From the NCBI RefSeq assembly GCF_036084755.1, contig NZ_CP107968.1, forward strand, positions 4,922,501-4,986,500: 64,000 nt of DNA, read 5' to 3'. Numbering within the stretch: position 1 is the stretch's first letter; every line of letters begins with the position of its first letter. This DNA comes from Streptomyces sp. NBC_00370. GTDB taxonomy: Bacteria > Actinomycetota > Actinomycetes > Streptomycetales > Streptomycetaceae. A model generated the notes under the pieces. It saw only the letters and a list, made by a program, of their open reading frames with translations, was not told where the DNA came from and made no database searches. Made by a program: the position numbers and the translations under genes. Of this stretch, positions 10,842 through 19,540 are shown in pieces.

Positions 10842-11636
10842 TCAGCGGGCGTCTTCCGGGAGCAGCCGGGCCAGGGTGCGGACGGCCCGGTACTGCAAGG
10901 TCTTGATCGCTCCTTCGTTCTTGCCCATGACCCTGGCCGTTTCGGCGACCGAGAGGCCCTGCAGGAAGCGCAGTGTCACGCACTCCTGCTGCTGGGGGTT
11001 GAGCTTGCGTACGGCTTCGAGCAGCGCCGCGTTGGAGAGGGACTCCAGGACGGAGTCCTCCGGGCTGCGTGCCACCTCGTTGGCGTCGAGCATCTCGCCC
11101 GTGGTCACTTCCAGTCGGAAGCGGCTCGACTTGAAATGGTCGGCGACCAGGTTCCGGGCGATCGTGACCAGCCAGGCGCCGAAGTCGCGCCCTTGCCAGG
11201 TGAAGGTGGAGATCCGGCGCAGGGCGCGCAGGAACGTCTCGCTGGTGAGGTCTTCCGCGGTCGCCTTTCCGCCCACGCGGTAATAGATGTAGCGGTAGAC
11301 GGTGTCGCTGTACTGGTCGTACAGCCGGCCGAACGCGTCGGCCTCACCGGCCTGGGCGCGCTCGACGAGATCCATCATGCGCGCGCTGTCGCTGTCGGCG
11401 CTGGGCCGGCGAGCGGTGGTCGATGCGGCGGCGCTGCTTCGGCTTCCCCGTCTGCCGACTGCCGCACCGCCGCTCGCCAGGGCATAACAAGGTCCGATAG
11501 GGCCGCTCACGGCAGGGGCCGGTGCGGCGAAGGCGGGGACGGCGTACGCGGTGGGGACGAAGCCGCGCAAGTGGTCGAGGACCGTTGCGCGCAGCGTAGC
11601 CAGGCCCGAGGCGTCAACCCCGACGTGTGGGTACAC
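10842..11636 (-). CDS. bldN: ECF RNA polymerase sigma factor BldN, pro-form
   Basis: A 264-residue sigma factor of the extracytoplasmic-function group that drives aerial hyphae formation (bldM, chaplin and rodlin genes). Residues 1-86 form an Ala/Pro-rich pro-region with no sigma homology, matching the N-terminal extension that is cleaved off in S. coelicolor. From M87-M88 (MMDLVERAQAGEADAFGRL) comes the sigma2 domain with the -10-binding region (AEDLTSETFLRALRRI), then sigma4 (LSVAETARVMGKNEGAIKTL). It lies upstream of rsbN on the same strand with a 267-base gap, so the antagonist can have its own promoter. The 260 bases before it carry the promoter region. Confidence 0.95.
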   Translation of the reverse strand: MYPHVGVDASGLATLRATVLDHLRGFVPTAYAVPAFAAPAPAVSGPIGPCYALASGGAAVGRRGSRSSAAASTTARRPSADSDSARMMDLVERAQAGEADAFGRLYDQYSDTVYRYIYYRVGGKATAEDLTSETFLRALRRISTFTWQGRDFGAWLVTIARNLVADHFKSSRFRLEVTTGEMLDANEVARSPEDSVLESLSNAALLEAVRKLNPQQQECVTLRFLQGLSVAETARVMGKNEGAIKTLQYRAVRTLARLLPEDAR

Positions 11637-11896
11637 GGGACTCCCAGAGGCAGAGCTTCCATCACGTGCAGTGCGGGACCGTTCACTCGTCGTGGCGACG
11701 TGTGGGGTCCGGTATGCGTCTGAGGAGAATAACGCTTCGTACAGGCAGCGCTACACCCAGTTGCTCAAATCACCGATTAGGTCGCTTCTGTGGCGTCTGG
11801 GTAGCGCTTTAAGTCGCACATCGTGATCGCTAATTGATCAGATTGCGTCAAGATCTGTCCGCGGCCGGACCGCTCCGGGGGTGTGGCGGATACCTG
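11637..11896 (-). promoter_or_regulatory. bldN upstream region with an inverted repeat
   Basis: 260 bases without a gene between bldN and the HAD gene, visibly more AT-rich from 11740 to 11850. It contains the 17-base repeat TGATC-N7-GATCA at 11824-11840. bldN is known to be repressed by BldD in S. coelicolor; I could not place a convincing BldD box, so the operator assignment stays open. Confidence 0.45.
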
Positions 11897-12868
11897 TCAG
11901 CGGTAGCGGCGGCGCAGCGCCACGGCGGCTGCCGTACCGCCCGCGAGGGCGCCCACTCCGGCGGCGGCCGGGATGCCGACCTTGGCCGCCTTGCGGCCGG
12001 TGCGGTAGTCGCGCAGGCGCCAGTCCAGCTGCCGCGCGTGCTTGCGGAGTTTGGTGTCCGGGTTGATCGCGTACGGGTGCCCGACGAGCGAGAGCATCGG
12101 GATGTCGTTGTGGGAGTCGCTGTACGCGGCGCAGCGTTCGAGGTCGAACCCCTCGGCCGCGGCGAGCGCCCGTACGGCCTCGGCCTTGGCCGGGCCGTGC
12201 AGCGGCTCGCCGACGAGCTTGCCCGTGTACACGCCGTCGACGGATTCGGCGACGGTGCCCAGCGCGCCGGTCAGGCCGAGCCTGCGGGCGATGATGGTCG
12301 CCGTCTCGACGGGCGCCGCCGTGACGAGCCAGACCTGCTGGCCGGCGTCGAGGTGGGCCTGGGCGAGGGCGCGGGTGCCCGGCCAGATGCGGTCGGCCAT
12401 GTATTCGTCGTAGATCTCCTCGCCGATCGACATCAGCTCGGAGACGCGGTGGCCCTTGACGATGGACAGGGCGCTGTCGCGCGCGTCCTGCATGTGTTCC
12501 GGGTCCTCGACGCCTGCCAGCCTGAACCACGCCTGCTGCCAGGCGAACCTGGCCAGCTCGCGGCGCTGGAAGAACTTCCGCTTGTAGAGGCCGCGGCCGA
12601 AGTGGAAGATCGCGGCGCCCTGCATCACGGTGTTGTCGAGGTCGAAGAAGGCGGCTGCCCGCTCGTCGCCGATGACGGGGAAGTCGGGCGTCCGCCCGGG
12701 GTCTTCGTCCGCGCCCCGCGCTGCCGGGTCCTGCTGGTCCAGCAGGTCCGGCAGGACCTGGGAGCCTTGCGAGGACTTGCGTGCTGCCTCGGCTGCGGCT
12801 TCGCCTGCCAGCACGCTCCGGGGTGTCGCGGAGCGCCTACGGGGGGTGAGCCATCCCAGTGCGGCCAT
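11897..12868 (-). CDS. HAD-IB family phosphatase (SerB-like)
   Basis: A 323-residue HAD-superfamily hydrolase of subfamily IB. After a disordered, charged 75-residue N-terminus comes motif I (AAFFDLDNTVMQGAA, nucleophile and acid Asp), a helical cap, motif II (VWLVTAAP), the conserved Lys region (HGPAKAEAV) and motif IV (AAYSDSHNDIPML). The C-terminus has a hydrophobic Ala/Gly stretch (about 295-315) and a basic end, suggesting loose membrane contact. Relatives include phosphoserine phosphatase and CicA. The start at 12868 is chosen because the frame further upstream is low-complexity and runs into the divergent glutaredoxin leader. It stands upstream of bldN, 260 bases away, on the same strand. 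Confidence 0.85.
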   Translation of the reverse strand: MAALGWLTPRRRSATPRSVLAGEAAAEAARKSSQGSQVLPDLLDQQDPAARGADEDPGRTPDFPVIGDERAAAFFDLDNTVMQGAAIFHFGRGLYKRKFFQRRELARFAWQQAWFRLAGVEDPEHMQDARDSALSIVKGHRVSELMSIGEEIYDEYMADRIWPGTRALAQAHLDAGQQVWLVTAAPVETATIIARRLGLTGALGTVAESVDGVYTGKLVGEPLHGPAKAEAVRALAAAEGFDLERCAAYSDSHNDIPMLSLVGHPYAINPDTKLRKHARQLDWRLRDYRTGRKAAKVGIPAAAGVGALAGGTAAAVALRRRYR

Positions 12869-13019
12869 ATCGTGAGCATAGCCAGTCTGTCTGTCAGTTC
12901 CTGACGTGTCGTGGCGCCGGGGGCGTGAACTCTCCACGACCGGTGTGTTAATCGGGAGATCCTGGGCGGCTGTGGATGACCGGCGGCTTCTCGCGCCGGT
13001 CGGGCGGAGAATGGGGTCC

Positions 13020-13301
13020 ATGAGTCCTCTGTTGCGGCGTGGCGTGAAGAAGAAGGATGCGGCCGAGCGTGTTGTGACGCTCATCTCCAAACCGGGGTGT
13101 CATCTCTGCGACGACGCGCGCTCGGTCGTCGAGGCCGTGTGCGCCGAGACGGGTGCGGTCTGGGAGGAGAAGGACATCTCGCGGGACGAGGCGCTGCACC
13201 GGGAGTACTGGGAGCAGATTCCGGTGGTCCTGGTCGACGGCGAGCAGCACACGTTCTGGCGGGTGGACGCCGATCGGCTCCGTCGCGAACTGGGGGCCTG
13301 A
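13020..13301 (+). CDS. Glutaredoxin-like protein (DUF836)
   Basis: A 93-residue thioredoxin-fold protein with the active-site pair in KPGCHLCDDAR (CxxC) and the cis-proline region IPVVLVDGEQ near residue 70. It should take part in thiol-disulfide exchange or metal/cluster handling in the cytoplasm. Being directly upstream of the redox sensor gene rex in streptomycetes, it fits a redox context. ATG at 13020 is used; ATG at 13011 in frame adds only three residues. It is divergent from the HAD-IB gene, with 151 bases between the two starts. Confidence 0.85.
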   Translation: MSPLLRRGVKKKDAAERVVTLISKPGCHLCDDARSVVEAVCAETGAVWEEKDISRDEALHREYWEQIPVVLVDGEQHTFWRVDADRLRRELGA

Positions 13302-13450
13302 CCGAAAAGGCGGTTACCATCGTGGGCGCTTTGCTGGTGTTTTCTCAGGTCCCGGGGGCGTATTCGTGAGGAGTGTGTGCGGCTTTGCCCCCTTCGTGTG
13401 TGCAACGGGCTGACGTGGCCGGCGGTTCCTCCGGCGGTCGATCGGGACGC

Positions 13451-13464
13451 GTGACCCCGGTCAC
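13451..13464. promoter_or_regulatory. Palindrome of Crp-like form upstream of rex
   Basis: GTGACCCCGGTCAC has six-base arms that are perfect complements. It fits the pattern GTG-N6-GNCAC that I recall for Streptomyces Crp. It ends 26 bases before the Rex operator. Confidence 0.4.
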
Positions 13465-13490
13465 TTTGCTCGGACAAAGCGGACACCATC

Positions 13491-13510
13491 TTTGTGCACG
13501 CGTTCACAAA
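13491..13510. promoter_or_regulatory. Rex operator (ROP) of the rex-hem operon
   Basis: TTTGTGCACGCGTTCACAAA is a 20-base palindrome with one mismatched pair and matches the ROP consensus TGTGAACGCGTTCACA except at one position. Rex binds such sites when NADH is low and leaves when NADH rises. It lies 75 bases before rex, so it gives autoregulation and control of the heme genes. Confidence 0.92.
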
Positions 13511-13520
13511 GACATAGCCT
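13492..13520 (+). promoter_or_regulatory. Candidate rex promoter overlapping the operator
   Basis: TTGTGC at 13492-13497 and TAGCCT at 13515-13520 are spaced by 17 bases and form a plausible -35/-10 pair. The Rex operator covers the -35 element, so bound Rex would block polymerase. The assignment is by pattern only. Confidence 0.5.
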
Positions 13521-13585
13521 GCATTCGACGGGGCGGTCCTGGGACATACGGCCGCCTGCAGCCCCGCTCATCCCGCAGGAGCACC

Positions 13586-14422
13586 GTGGCAACTGGCCGA
13601 ACTCACCGACCGGCGACCCGTAGCCGAGGAATCCCCGAGGCAACCGTCGCCCGGCTTCCGCTGTATCTGCGAGCGCTCACCGGACTTTCGGAGCGCTCGG
13701 TCCCCACGGTCTCGTCCGAGGAACTGGCCGCGGCCGCCGGGGTCAACTCCGCGAAGCTGCGCAAGGACTTCTCGTACCTCGGCTCCTACGGGACCCGCGG
13801 TGTGGGCTACGACGTCGAGTATCTCGTGTACCAGATCTCGCGTGAGCTCGGCCTCACCCAGGACTGGCCGGTCGTGATCGTCGGTATCGGTAACCTCGGC
13901 GCGGCGCTCGCCAATTACGGCGGGTTCGCCTCGCGCGGCTTCCGGGTCGCGGCCCTGATAGACGCCGATCCCGCGATGGCCGGCAAGCCGGTCGCCGGGA
14001 TGCCCGTCCAGCACTCGGACGAGCTGGAGAAGATCATCAGTGACAACGGTGTCTCGATCGGTGTCATCGCCACCCCCGCGGGAGCGGCGCAGGCCGTCTG
14101 TGAACGGCTCGTCGCCGCCGGTGTCACGTCCATCCTCAACTTCGCGCCGACCGTCCTGACCGTTCCCGACGGTGTCGACGTGCGCAAGGTCGATCTCTCC
14201 ATCGAGCTGCAGATCCTCGCCTTCCACGAGCAGCGCAAGGCCGGCGAGGACGCCGCTGCCGAGGCGGCGGAAGCAGCGGCGGCGCCGCCGCCCGTCGCGC
14301 CCCCGGCACCGCCCGCCGAACCCGCCGCCGATCCTGCGGCCGAGGCTTCGGCCGCGCAGGACGGCACCGCCCCCGGCCGGAAGGGACCCGACGGGGACGT
14401 CCCCGCGGTGATGCCGGCATGA
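13586..14422 (+). CDS. rex: Redox-sensing transcriptional repressor Rex
   Basis: A 278-residue repressor that senses the NADH/NAD+ ratio. The winged helix is at about 43-66 (SSEELAAAAGVNSAKLRKDF), followed by the hinge SYLGSYGTRGVGYDV. The Rossmann domain has GIGNLG at 100-105 for NAD(H) binding. The C-terminal domain-swapped helix (IELQILAFHEQRK) is followed by an Ala/Pro-rich tail longer than in S. coelicolor Rex (258 residues). The GTG at 13586 is preceded by AGGAG at 13577-13581; the frame upstream of it crosses the operator. Its stop overlaps the hemA start as ATGA, so rex and hemA are coupled. Confidence 0.97.
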   Translation: MATGRTHRPATRSRGIPEATVARLPLYLRALTGLSERSVPTVSSEELAAAAGVNSAKLRKDFSYLGSYGTRGVGYDVEYLVYQISRELGLTQDWPVVIVGIGNLGAALANYGGFASRGFRVAALIDADPAMAGKPVAGMPVQHSDELEKIISDNGVSIGVIATPAGAAQAVCERLVAAGVTSILNFAPTVLTVPDGVDVRKVDLSIELQILAFHEQRKAGEDAAAEAAEAAAAPPPVAPPAPPAEPAADPAAEASAAQDGTAPGRKGPDGDVPAVMPA

Positions 14423-15795
14423 GTCTTCTGGTCGTCGGACTGAGCCACCGCAGCGCGCCGGTGAGTGTGCTGGAGCGCGCGTCGCTCGACTCCGACTCTC
14501 AGGTGAAACTGCTGCGGGACTCGCTGGCCGCCGAGCCGGCGACGGAGGCGGCCGTCCTCGCCACCTGCAACCGCATCGAGCTCTACGCCGACGTGGACAA
14601 GTTCCACGCGGGCGTCGCCGAGCTGTCGACGCTGCTCGCGCAGCACAGCTCCGTCGGCCTGGACGAGCTCACTCCTTATCTTTATGTGCACTACGAGGAC
14701 CGCGCCGTCCACCACCTGCTGTCGGTGGCGTGCGGACTCGACTCGATGGTCGTCGGCGAGGGCCAGATCCTCGGCCAGATCAAGGACGCGCTCGCCCTCG
14801 GCCAGGAGCTGCACACCGCGGGACGGCTGCTCAACGACCTCTTCCAGCAGGCCCTGCGGGTCGGCAAGCGCGCGCACAGCGAGACCGGTATCGACAGGGC
14901 GGGACAGTCGCTCGTCACCTTCGGCCTCGAACAGCTCGCGGCCGGCCCGGCGGGCGGCGCCGTGGACGTATGGGCCAAGGGCAAGAGTGCGCTCGTCATC
15001 GGCGCCGGCTCGATGTCCTCGCTCGCCGCGGCCACGCTGGCCAGGGCCGGTGTCGCCGAGATCGTCGTCGCCAACCGCACGGCGGCTCGCGCCGACCGGC
15101 TCGTGGAGATCCTCACCGGGCCCGGCGGTACGGGCGTCGCGGCGCGCGCCGTCGACATGGCGGCCGTCGGCGACGAGCTGAAGCGCGCCGACATCGCCGT
15201 GTCCTGTACGGGTTCGACCGGGCTCGTGCTGAGCGTCGTCGCCGTCGAGGCCGCGCTGGCGGGGCGCACCGACCGTACCGACCGGCTCGCCCTGCTCGAC
15301 CTGGCCATGCCGCGCGACATCGACGCCGCCGTGCACCGGCTGGGCGGGGTCCGCTTCGTGGACATCGAGTCCCTTGCCGAGGCCTCGGCCGACGCGCCGA
15401 TGGCGGCCGACGTCGACCAGGTACGCACCATCGTCTCCGACGAGGTGGCCGCCTTCGGGGCGGCTCAGCGCGCCGCGCACATCACTCCGACCGTGGTCGC
15501 GCTGCGCGCGATGGCGGCCGACGTGGTGAGCAGCGAGGTCGCGCGGCTCGAAGGCAGGCTGCCGGGGCTCGACGACAGGCAGCGCGCCGAGATCACCAGG
15601 ACCGTACGCCGCGTCGTCGACAAACTGCTGCACGCGCCCACCGTGCGCGTGAAGCAGCTGGCCAGCGAACCCGGCGGCGCCGGGTACGCGGACGCCCTGC
15701 GGGAACTTTTCGACATCGACCCGCAGACGGTCGCCGCCGTCAGCAGGGCCGACCTGAATGACACCACTGACGGTGTAGGCAGAGGGCAGGTATGA
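14419..15795 (+). CDS. hemA: Glutamyl-tRNA reductase
   Basis: A 458-residue enzyme that reduces glutamyl-tRNA to glutamate-1-semialdehyde with NADPH, the first committed step of tetrapyrrole synthesis. The catalytic Cys is C50 in ATCNRIELY. The substrate-binding VGEGQILGQ segment follows near residue 112, then the NADPH Rossmann fold (VIGAGSMSSLAA near 192), and the C-terminal helical dimerisation domain. It is shorter than the 581-residue S. coelicolor HemA but has all catalytic parts. It overlaps rex and hemC by four bases each (ATGA), placing it inside the Rex-controlled operon. Confidence 0.97.
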   Translation: MSLLVVGLSHRSAPVSVLERASLDSDSQVKLLRDSLAAEPATEAAVLATCNRIELYADVDKFHAGVAELSTLLAQHSSVGLDELTPYLYVHYEDRAVHHLLSVACGLDSMVVGEGQILGQIKDALALGQELHTAGRLLNDLFQQALRVGKRAHSETGIDRAGQSLVTFGLEQLAAGPAGGAVDVWAKGKSALVIGAGSMSSLAAATLARAGVAEIVVANRTAARADRLVEILTGPGGTGVAARAVDMAAVGDELKRADIAVSCTGSTGLVLSVVAVEAALAGRTDRTDRLALLDLAMPRDIDAAVHRLGGVRFVDIESLAEASADAPMAADVDQVRTIVSDEVAAFGAAQRAAHITPTVVALRAMAADVVSSEVARLEGRLPGLDDRQRAEITRTVRRVVDKLLHAPTVRVKQLASEPGGAGYADALRELFDIDPQTVAAVSRADLNDTTDGVGRGQV

Positions 15796-16832
15796 CCGAG
15801 GCACACAGGCCCCTGAGGCCGGACAAGGCCCTGACACCGGAGAGCACGCCGGGCAGCACGCCGGAGAACACGCCGGACAACAGGCCACTGAGGCTGGGAA
15901 CGCGGCGCAGCAAGCTCGCCAAGGCCCAGTCCGCACTGGTGGCCCGAGCGGTGACCGAGCTGACCGGCAGGCCGGTCGAGCTGGTCGAGATCACCACGTA
16001 CGGGGACACGTCCCGTGAGCTGCTGGCGCAGATCGGCGGCACCGGCGTGTTCGCCACCGCGCTGCGCGATGCACTGCTGCGCGGCGAGGTCGACTTCGCC
16101 GTGCACTCCCTGAAGGACCTGCCGACGGCCCAGCCCGACGAGCTGGTGATCGCGGCCGTGCCGCCGCGCGCCGACCCGAGGGACGTCCTGGTCGCACGGG
16201 ACGGGCTGACGTTCGAGCAGTTGCCCGACGGCGCCCGGGTCGGTACGGGTTCGGCGCGCAGGTCCGCGCAGCTCAACGCGTACGCGCGCGGCCACGGCCG
16301 CCGGATAGAAACCGTGCCGATCCGGGGGAACATCGACACCCGCGTCGGATACGTCCACAGCGGGGAGTTCGACGCCGTCGTACTCGCCGCGGCGGGGCTC
16401 CACCGGATAGGCATGACCGGCGAGGTGACCGACGTCCTGTCGGCCGACACCGTCCTGCCCGCCCCCGGTCAAGGGGCTCTCGCAGTAGAGTGCGCCGCGG
16501 TCAACGTAGATCTCGCCGCTTTGCTCGCCGGACTCGACGACCCGGGCACCCGGGCCGCCGTGACCGCCGAGCGTTCCCTGCTCGCCGCCCTGGAGGCCGG
16601 CTGCAGCGCACCTGTGGGTGCTCTGGCCGACCTGCTGGACGACGGACAGGCTGTCAACGAAATGCGCCTGCGGGGGGTCGTCGGGACAACCGACGGTTCG
16701 ACGCTGGTGCAGCTGTCCACCACCGGTCCTGTACCCACGTCGCATGGCGACGCCGTCGCGCTCGGTCGCGAACTCGCGTCCGAGATGCTCGCCAAGGGTG
16801 CGGCCGGTCTTATGGGGGAGCGAGCACTTTGA
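15792..16832 (+). CDS. hemC: Porphobilinogen deaminase (hydroxymethylbilane synthase)
   Basis: A 346-residue enzyme joining four porphobilinogen units to hydroxymethylbilane. The conserved core begins at LRLGTRRSKLA; the residues RRSAQLN and VPIRGNIDTR bind substrate acids, and C271 (LEAGCSAPVGA) carries the dipyrromethane cofactor. The first 30 residues are an extra low-complexity leader with repeating TPE/STP/NTP units, absent from most HemC. It overlaps hemA by ATGA and its stop overlaps the TTG start of hemD. Confidence 0.97.
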   Translation: MTEAHRPLRPDKALTPESTPGSTPENTPDNRPLRLGTRRSKLAKAQSALVARAVTELTGRPVELVEITTYGDTSRELLAQIGGTGVFATALRDALLRGEVDFAVHSLKDLPTAQPDELVIAAVPPRADPRDVLVARDGLTFEQLPDGARVGTGSARRSAQLNAYARGHGRRIETVPIRGNIDTRVGYVHSGEFDAVVLAAAGLHRIGMTGEVTDVLSADTVLPAPGQGALAVECAAVNVDLAALLAGLDDPGTRAAVTAERSLLAALEAGCSAPVGALADLLDDGQAVNEMRLRGVVGTTDGSTLVQLSTTGPVPTSHGDAVALGRELASEMLAKGAAGLMGERAL

Positions 16833-18487
16833 GCGCCACCGCCACTGACCTTCCGGCCTACTCCACATCAGGGCACGTCACCTTCCTCGGTGCCGGACCC
16901 GGAGACCCGGGTCTGCTGACACTCCGCGCCGTCGAGGCGCTCGCGGGGGCGGATGTACTGATTGCCGAGCCGGATGTGCTCGATGTTGTACGCAGCCATG
17001 CCCGTGCGAGTGTGAGCACGCCTGCTCTGACGGTCGTTGACGATGTGTCAACAGCCGCCGGGATCCCCGCGATCAGGGATGCGGCCAATCTTGTCATGGA
17101 GGCCGCGCGGGGCGGCAAGCGGGTCGTCCGTGCCGTCACGGGCGATCCCGGTCTCGACGGCGACGCCGGCGCCGAGATGCTCGCCTGCGCGACCGCCGGC
17201 ATCCCCTTCGAGGTGGTGCCCGGTATCGCGGCCGCGGTCGGCGTGCCGGCCTACGCCGGGGTGCCGCTGCGCGACGCGCAGGGCACGGACGTGCGCTTCG
17301 TGGACGCCAGGACCGCCAGCGAGCGCTGCTGGACCGAGGTCGGCGCGAGCGACGGCACGGCCGTCGTCTCCACGACGCTCGACGCCGTCGGCGCCACCGC
17401 CGGTGAACTCGTCGCGGCCGGCCGCAAGCCGGACACCCCGATGACCGTCACCGTCGCCGGTACGACGACCCGGCAGCGCACCTGGACCGCCACGCTCGGC
17501 ACGATCGCGCAGACGCTCAAGCAGGCCAAGGTGCTGCCGTCCCCGGACGGACACCAGCCCGTCATAGCCGTGGTCGGCGAACGCAGTTCGGCCGCCCAGC
17601 GTGACCAGCTCGCCTGGTTCGAGTCCAAGCCGCTGTTCGGCTGGAAGGTGCTCGTGCCGCGCACGAAGGAGCAGGCCGCCTCGCTCTCCGACCAGCTCAG
17701 GTCGTACGGCGCGGTGCCGCACGAGGTGCCGACCATCGCCGTCGAACCGCCGCGTACGCCCCAGCAGATGGAGCGCGCGGTCAAGGGCCTGGTGACGGGC
17801 CGCTACGAGTGGATCGCGTTCACCTCGGTCAACGCGGTCAAGGCCGTGCGGGAGAAGTTCGAGGAGTACGGGCTCGACGCCCGAGCCTTCGCCGGGATCA
17901 AGGTCGCCGCCGTCGGCGACCAGACGGCGGCCTCGCTGGTCGACTTCGGCGTCAAGCCGGACCTGGTGCCCAGCGGCGAGCAGTCGGCCGCCGGACTCCT
18001 GGAGGACTGGCCGCCGTACGATCCGGTCTTCGACCCGATCGACCGGGTGTTCCTGCCGCGCGCCGACATCGCGACCGAGACCCTGGTCGCCGGCCTCATC
18101 GAGCTGGGCTGGGAGGTGGACGACGTCACGGCGTACCGCACCGTGCGCGCGTCGCCGCCGCCGGCCGAGACCCGTGAGGCGATCAAGGGCGGCGGTTTCG
18201 ACGCCGTGCTGTTCACGTCGTCCTCGACCGTGCGCAACCTGGTCGGGATCGCGGGCAAGCCGCACAACGTGACGGTGATCGCCTGTATCGGCCCGGCGAC
18301 GGCGAAGACGGCCGAGGAGCACGGGCTGCGGGTCGACGTCCTCTCACCGGAGCCGTCGGTCCACAAGCTGGCCGAGGCGCTCGCCGCGTTCGGTACGCGG
18401 CGCCGCGAGTCGGCGCGGGAGGCGGGCGAGACGGTCACCCGGCCGAGCGAGCGCCGTCCGGGCGGCCGGCGGCGGCGCACCACCTGA
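16829..18487 (+). CDS. hemD: Uroporphyrinogen-III methylase-like / uroporphyrinogen-III synthase fusion
   Basis: A 552-residue fusion. The N-terminal 260 residues are a tetrapyrrole methylase (SUMT/CobA-like; GAGPGDPG at 21-28 binds S-adenosylmethionine). The C-terminal 260 residues are uroporphyrinogen-III synthase (HemD; WIAFTSVNAV, LPRADIATETL and FTSSSTVRNL segments). The synthase closes hydroxymethylbilane; the methylase could make precorrin-2, feeding siroheme and cobalamin. Whether the methylase half keeps full activity cannot be judged by eye. The TTG at 16829 overlaps the hemC stop (TTGA) and has GGGGGAG eight bases ahead. A very basic tail follows the synthase. Confidence 0.93.
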   Translation: MSATATDLPAYSTSGHVTFLGAGPGDPGLLTLRAVEALAGADVLIAEPDVLDVVRSHARASVSTPALTVVDDVSTAAGIPAIRDAANLVMEAARGGKRVVRAVTGDPGLDGDAGAEMLACATAGIPFEVVPGIAAAVGVPAYAGVPLRDAQGTDVRFVDARTASERCWTEVGASDGTAVVSTTLDAVGATAGELVAAGRKPDTPMTVTVAGTTTRQRTWTATLGTIAQTLKQAKVLPSPDGHQPVIAVVGERSSAAQRDQLAWFESKPLFGWKVLVPRTKEQAASLSDQLRSYGAVPHEVPTIAVEPPRTPQQMERAVKGLVTGRYEWIAFTSVNAVKAVREKFEEYGLDARAFAGIKVAAVGDQTAASLVDFGVKPDLVPSGEQSAAGLLEDWPPYDPVFDPIDRVFLPRADIATETLVAGLIELGWEVDDVTAYRTVRASPPPAETREAIKGGGFDAVLFTSSSTVRNLVGIAGKPHNVTVIACIGPATAKTAEEHGLRVDVLSPEPSVHKLAEALAAFGTRRRESAREAGETVTRPSERRPGGRRRRTT

Positions 18488-18539
18488 GCACACCCGCCCC
18501 GCTGCGGGACGACCCTCACGACGCAAGAGGCGATGGACG

Positions 18540-19535
18540 ATGAGTGAGTACGGATCCTTTCCCGGCGCGCGCCCGCGCAGGCTCAGGGTCAACCCGACGG
18601 TGCGGCGGATGGTGGCCGGGACACGGCTGCATCCGGCGGACCTGATCCTGCCCGCGTTCGTACGGGAGGGCGCGGCCGAGCCCGTCGCCATCTCGGCGAT
18701 GCCCGGGGTCGTCCAGCACTCGCTGGACTCGCTGCGCAAGGCGGCGGCCGACGCGGTCGCCGCCGGCGTCTCCGGGTTCATGATCTACGGGGTCCCGGAC
18801 GACGACAAGAAGGACGCGACGGGCACGGCAGGCACCGACCCGCAGGGCATCCTGCAGGTCGCGATCCGCGCCGTGAAGGCCGAGGTCGGCGACGACCTCG
18901 TCATCATGTCGGACCTGTGCCTGGACGAGTACACCGACCACGGCCACTGCGGTGTCCTGGACGACCAGGGCCGGGTCGACAACGACGCGACGCTGGTGCG
19001 GTACGCCGAGATGGCCCGCGTCCAGGCCGACGCCGGAGTCCATATGGTGGGCCCGAGCGGCATGATGGACGGTCAGGTGCGGGTGGTCCGCGAGGCCCTG
19101 GACGGCGCGGGCCACGAGGACGTCGCGATCCTCGCGTACACGGCGAAGTACTCGTCGGCGTTCTACGGCCCGTTCCGCGAGGCCGTCGCCTCGTCGCTGA
19201 GCGGCGACCGCAAGACGTACCAGCAGGACCCGGCCAACGCCCGCGAGGCCCTGCGCGAGCTGGCGCTCGACCTCGAAGAGGGCGCCGACATGGTGATGGT
19301 CAAGCCGGCCCTGCCGTACCTGGACATCGTCGCGCGCGTCGCGGCCGAGTCGGACGTGCCGGTGGCGGCGTACCAGATCTCCGGCGAGTACGCGATGATC
19401 GAGGCGGCGGCGGAGAAGGGCTGGATCAACCGCGACGCGGCGATCATGGAGACCCTCACCGGGATCAAGCGGGCGGGCGCGGGCACGATCCTGACGTACT
19501 GGGCGACGGAGGTCGCGCAGAAGCTGGGTCGCTGA
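18540..19535 (+). CDS. hemB: Delta-aminolevulinic acid dehydratase (porphobilinogen synthase)
   Basis: A 331-residue enzyme that condenses two 5-aminolevulinate molecules to porphobilinogen. Both Schiff-base lysines are present: K203 (AYTAKYSSAFYG) and K255 (MVMVKPALPYL). The metal site reads DLCLDEYTDHGHCG: C127 and C137 remain but the middle zinc Cys is D129, a mixed site expected to favour magnesium. The gene follows hemD after 52 bases, with AAGAGG at 18525-18530 as ribosome site, so it probably belongs to the Rex-controlled transcript. Confidence 0.96.
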   Translation: MSEYGSFPGARPRRLRVNPTVRRMVAGTRLHPADLILPAFVREGAAEPVAISAMPGVVQHSLDSLRKAAADAVAAGVSGFMIYGVPDDDKKDATGTAGTDPQGILQVAIRAVKAEVGDDLVIMSDLCLDEYTDHGHCGVLDDQGRVDNDATLVRYAEMARVQADAGVHMVGPSGMMDGQVRVVREALDGAGHEDVAILAYTAKYSSAFYGPFREAVASSLSGDRKTYQQDPANAREALRELALDLEEGADMVMVKPALPYLDIVARVAAESDVPVAAYQISGEYAMIEAAAEKGWINRDAAIMETLTGIKRAGAGTILTYWATEVAQKLGR

Positions 19536-19540
19536 GGGGT

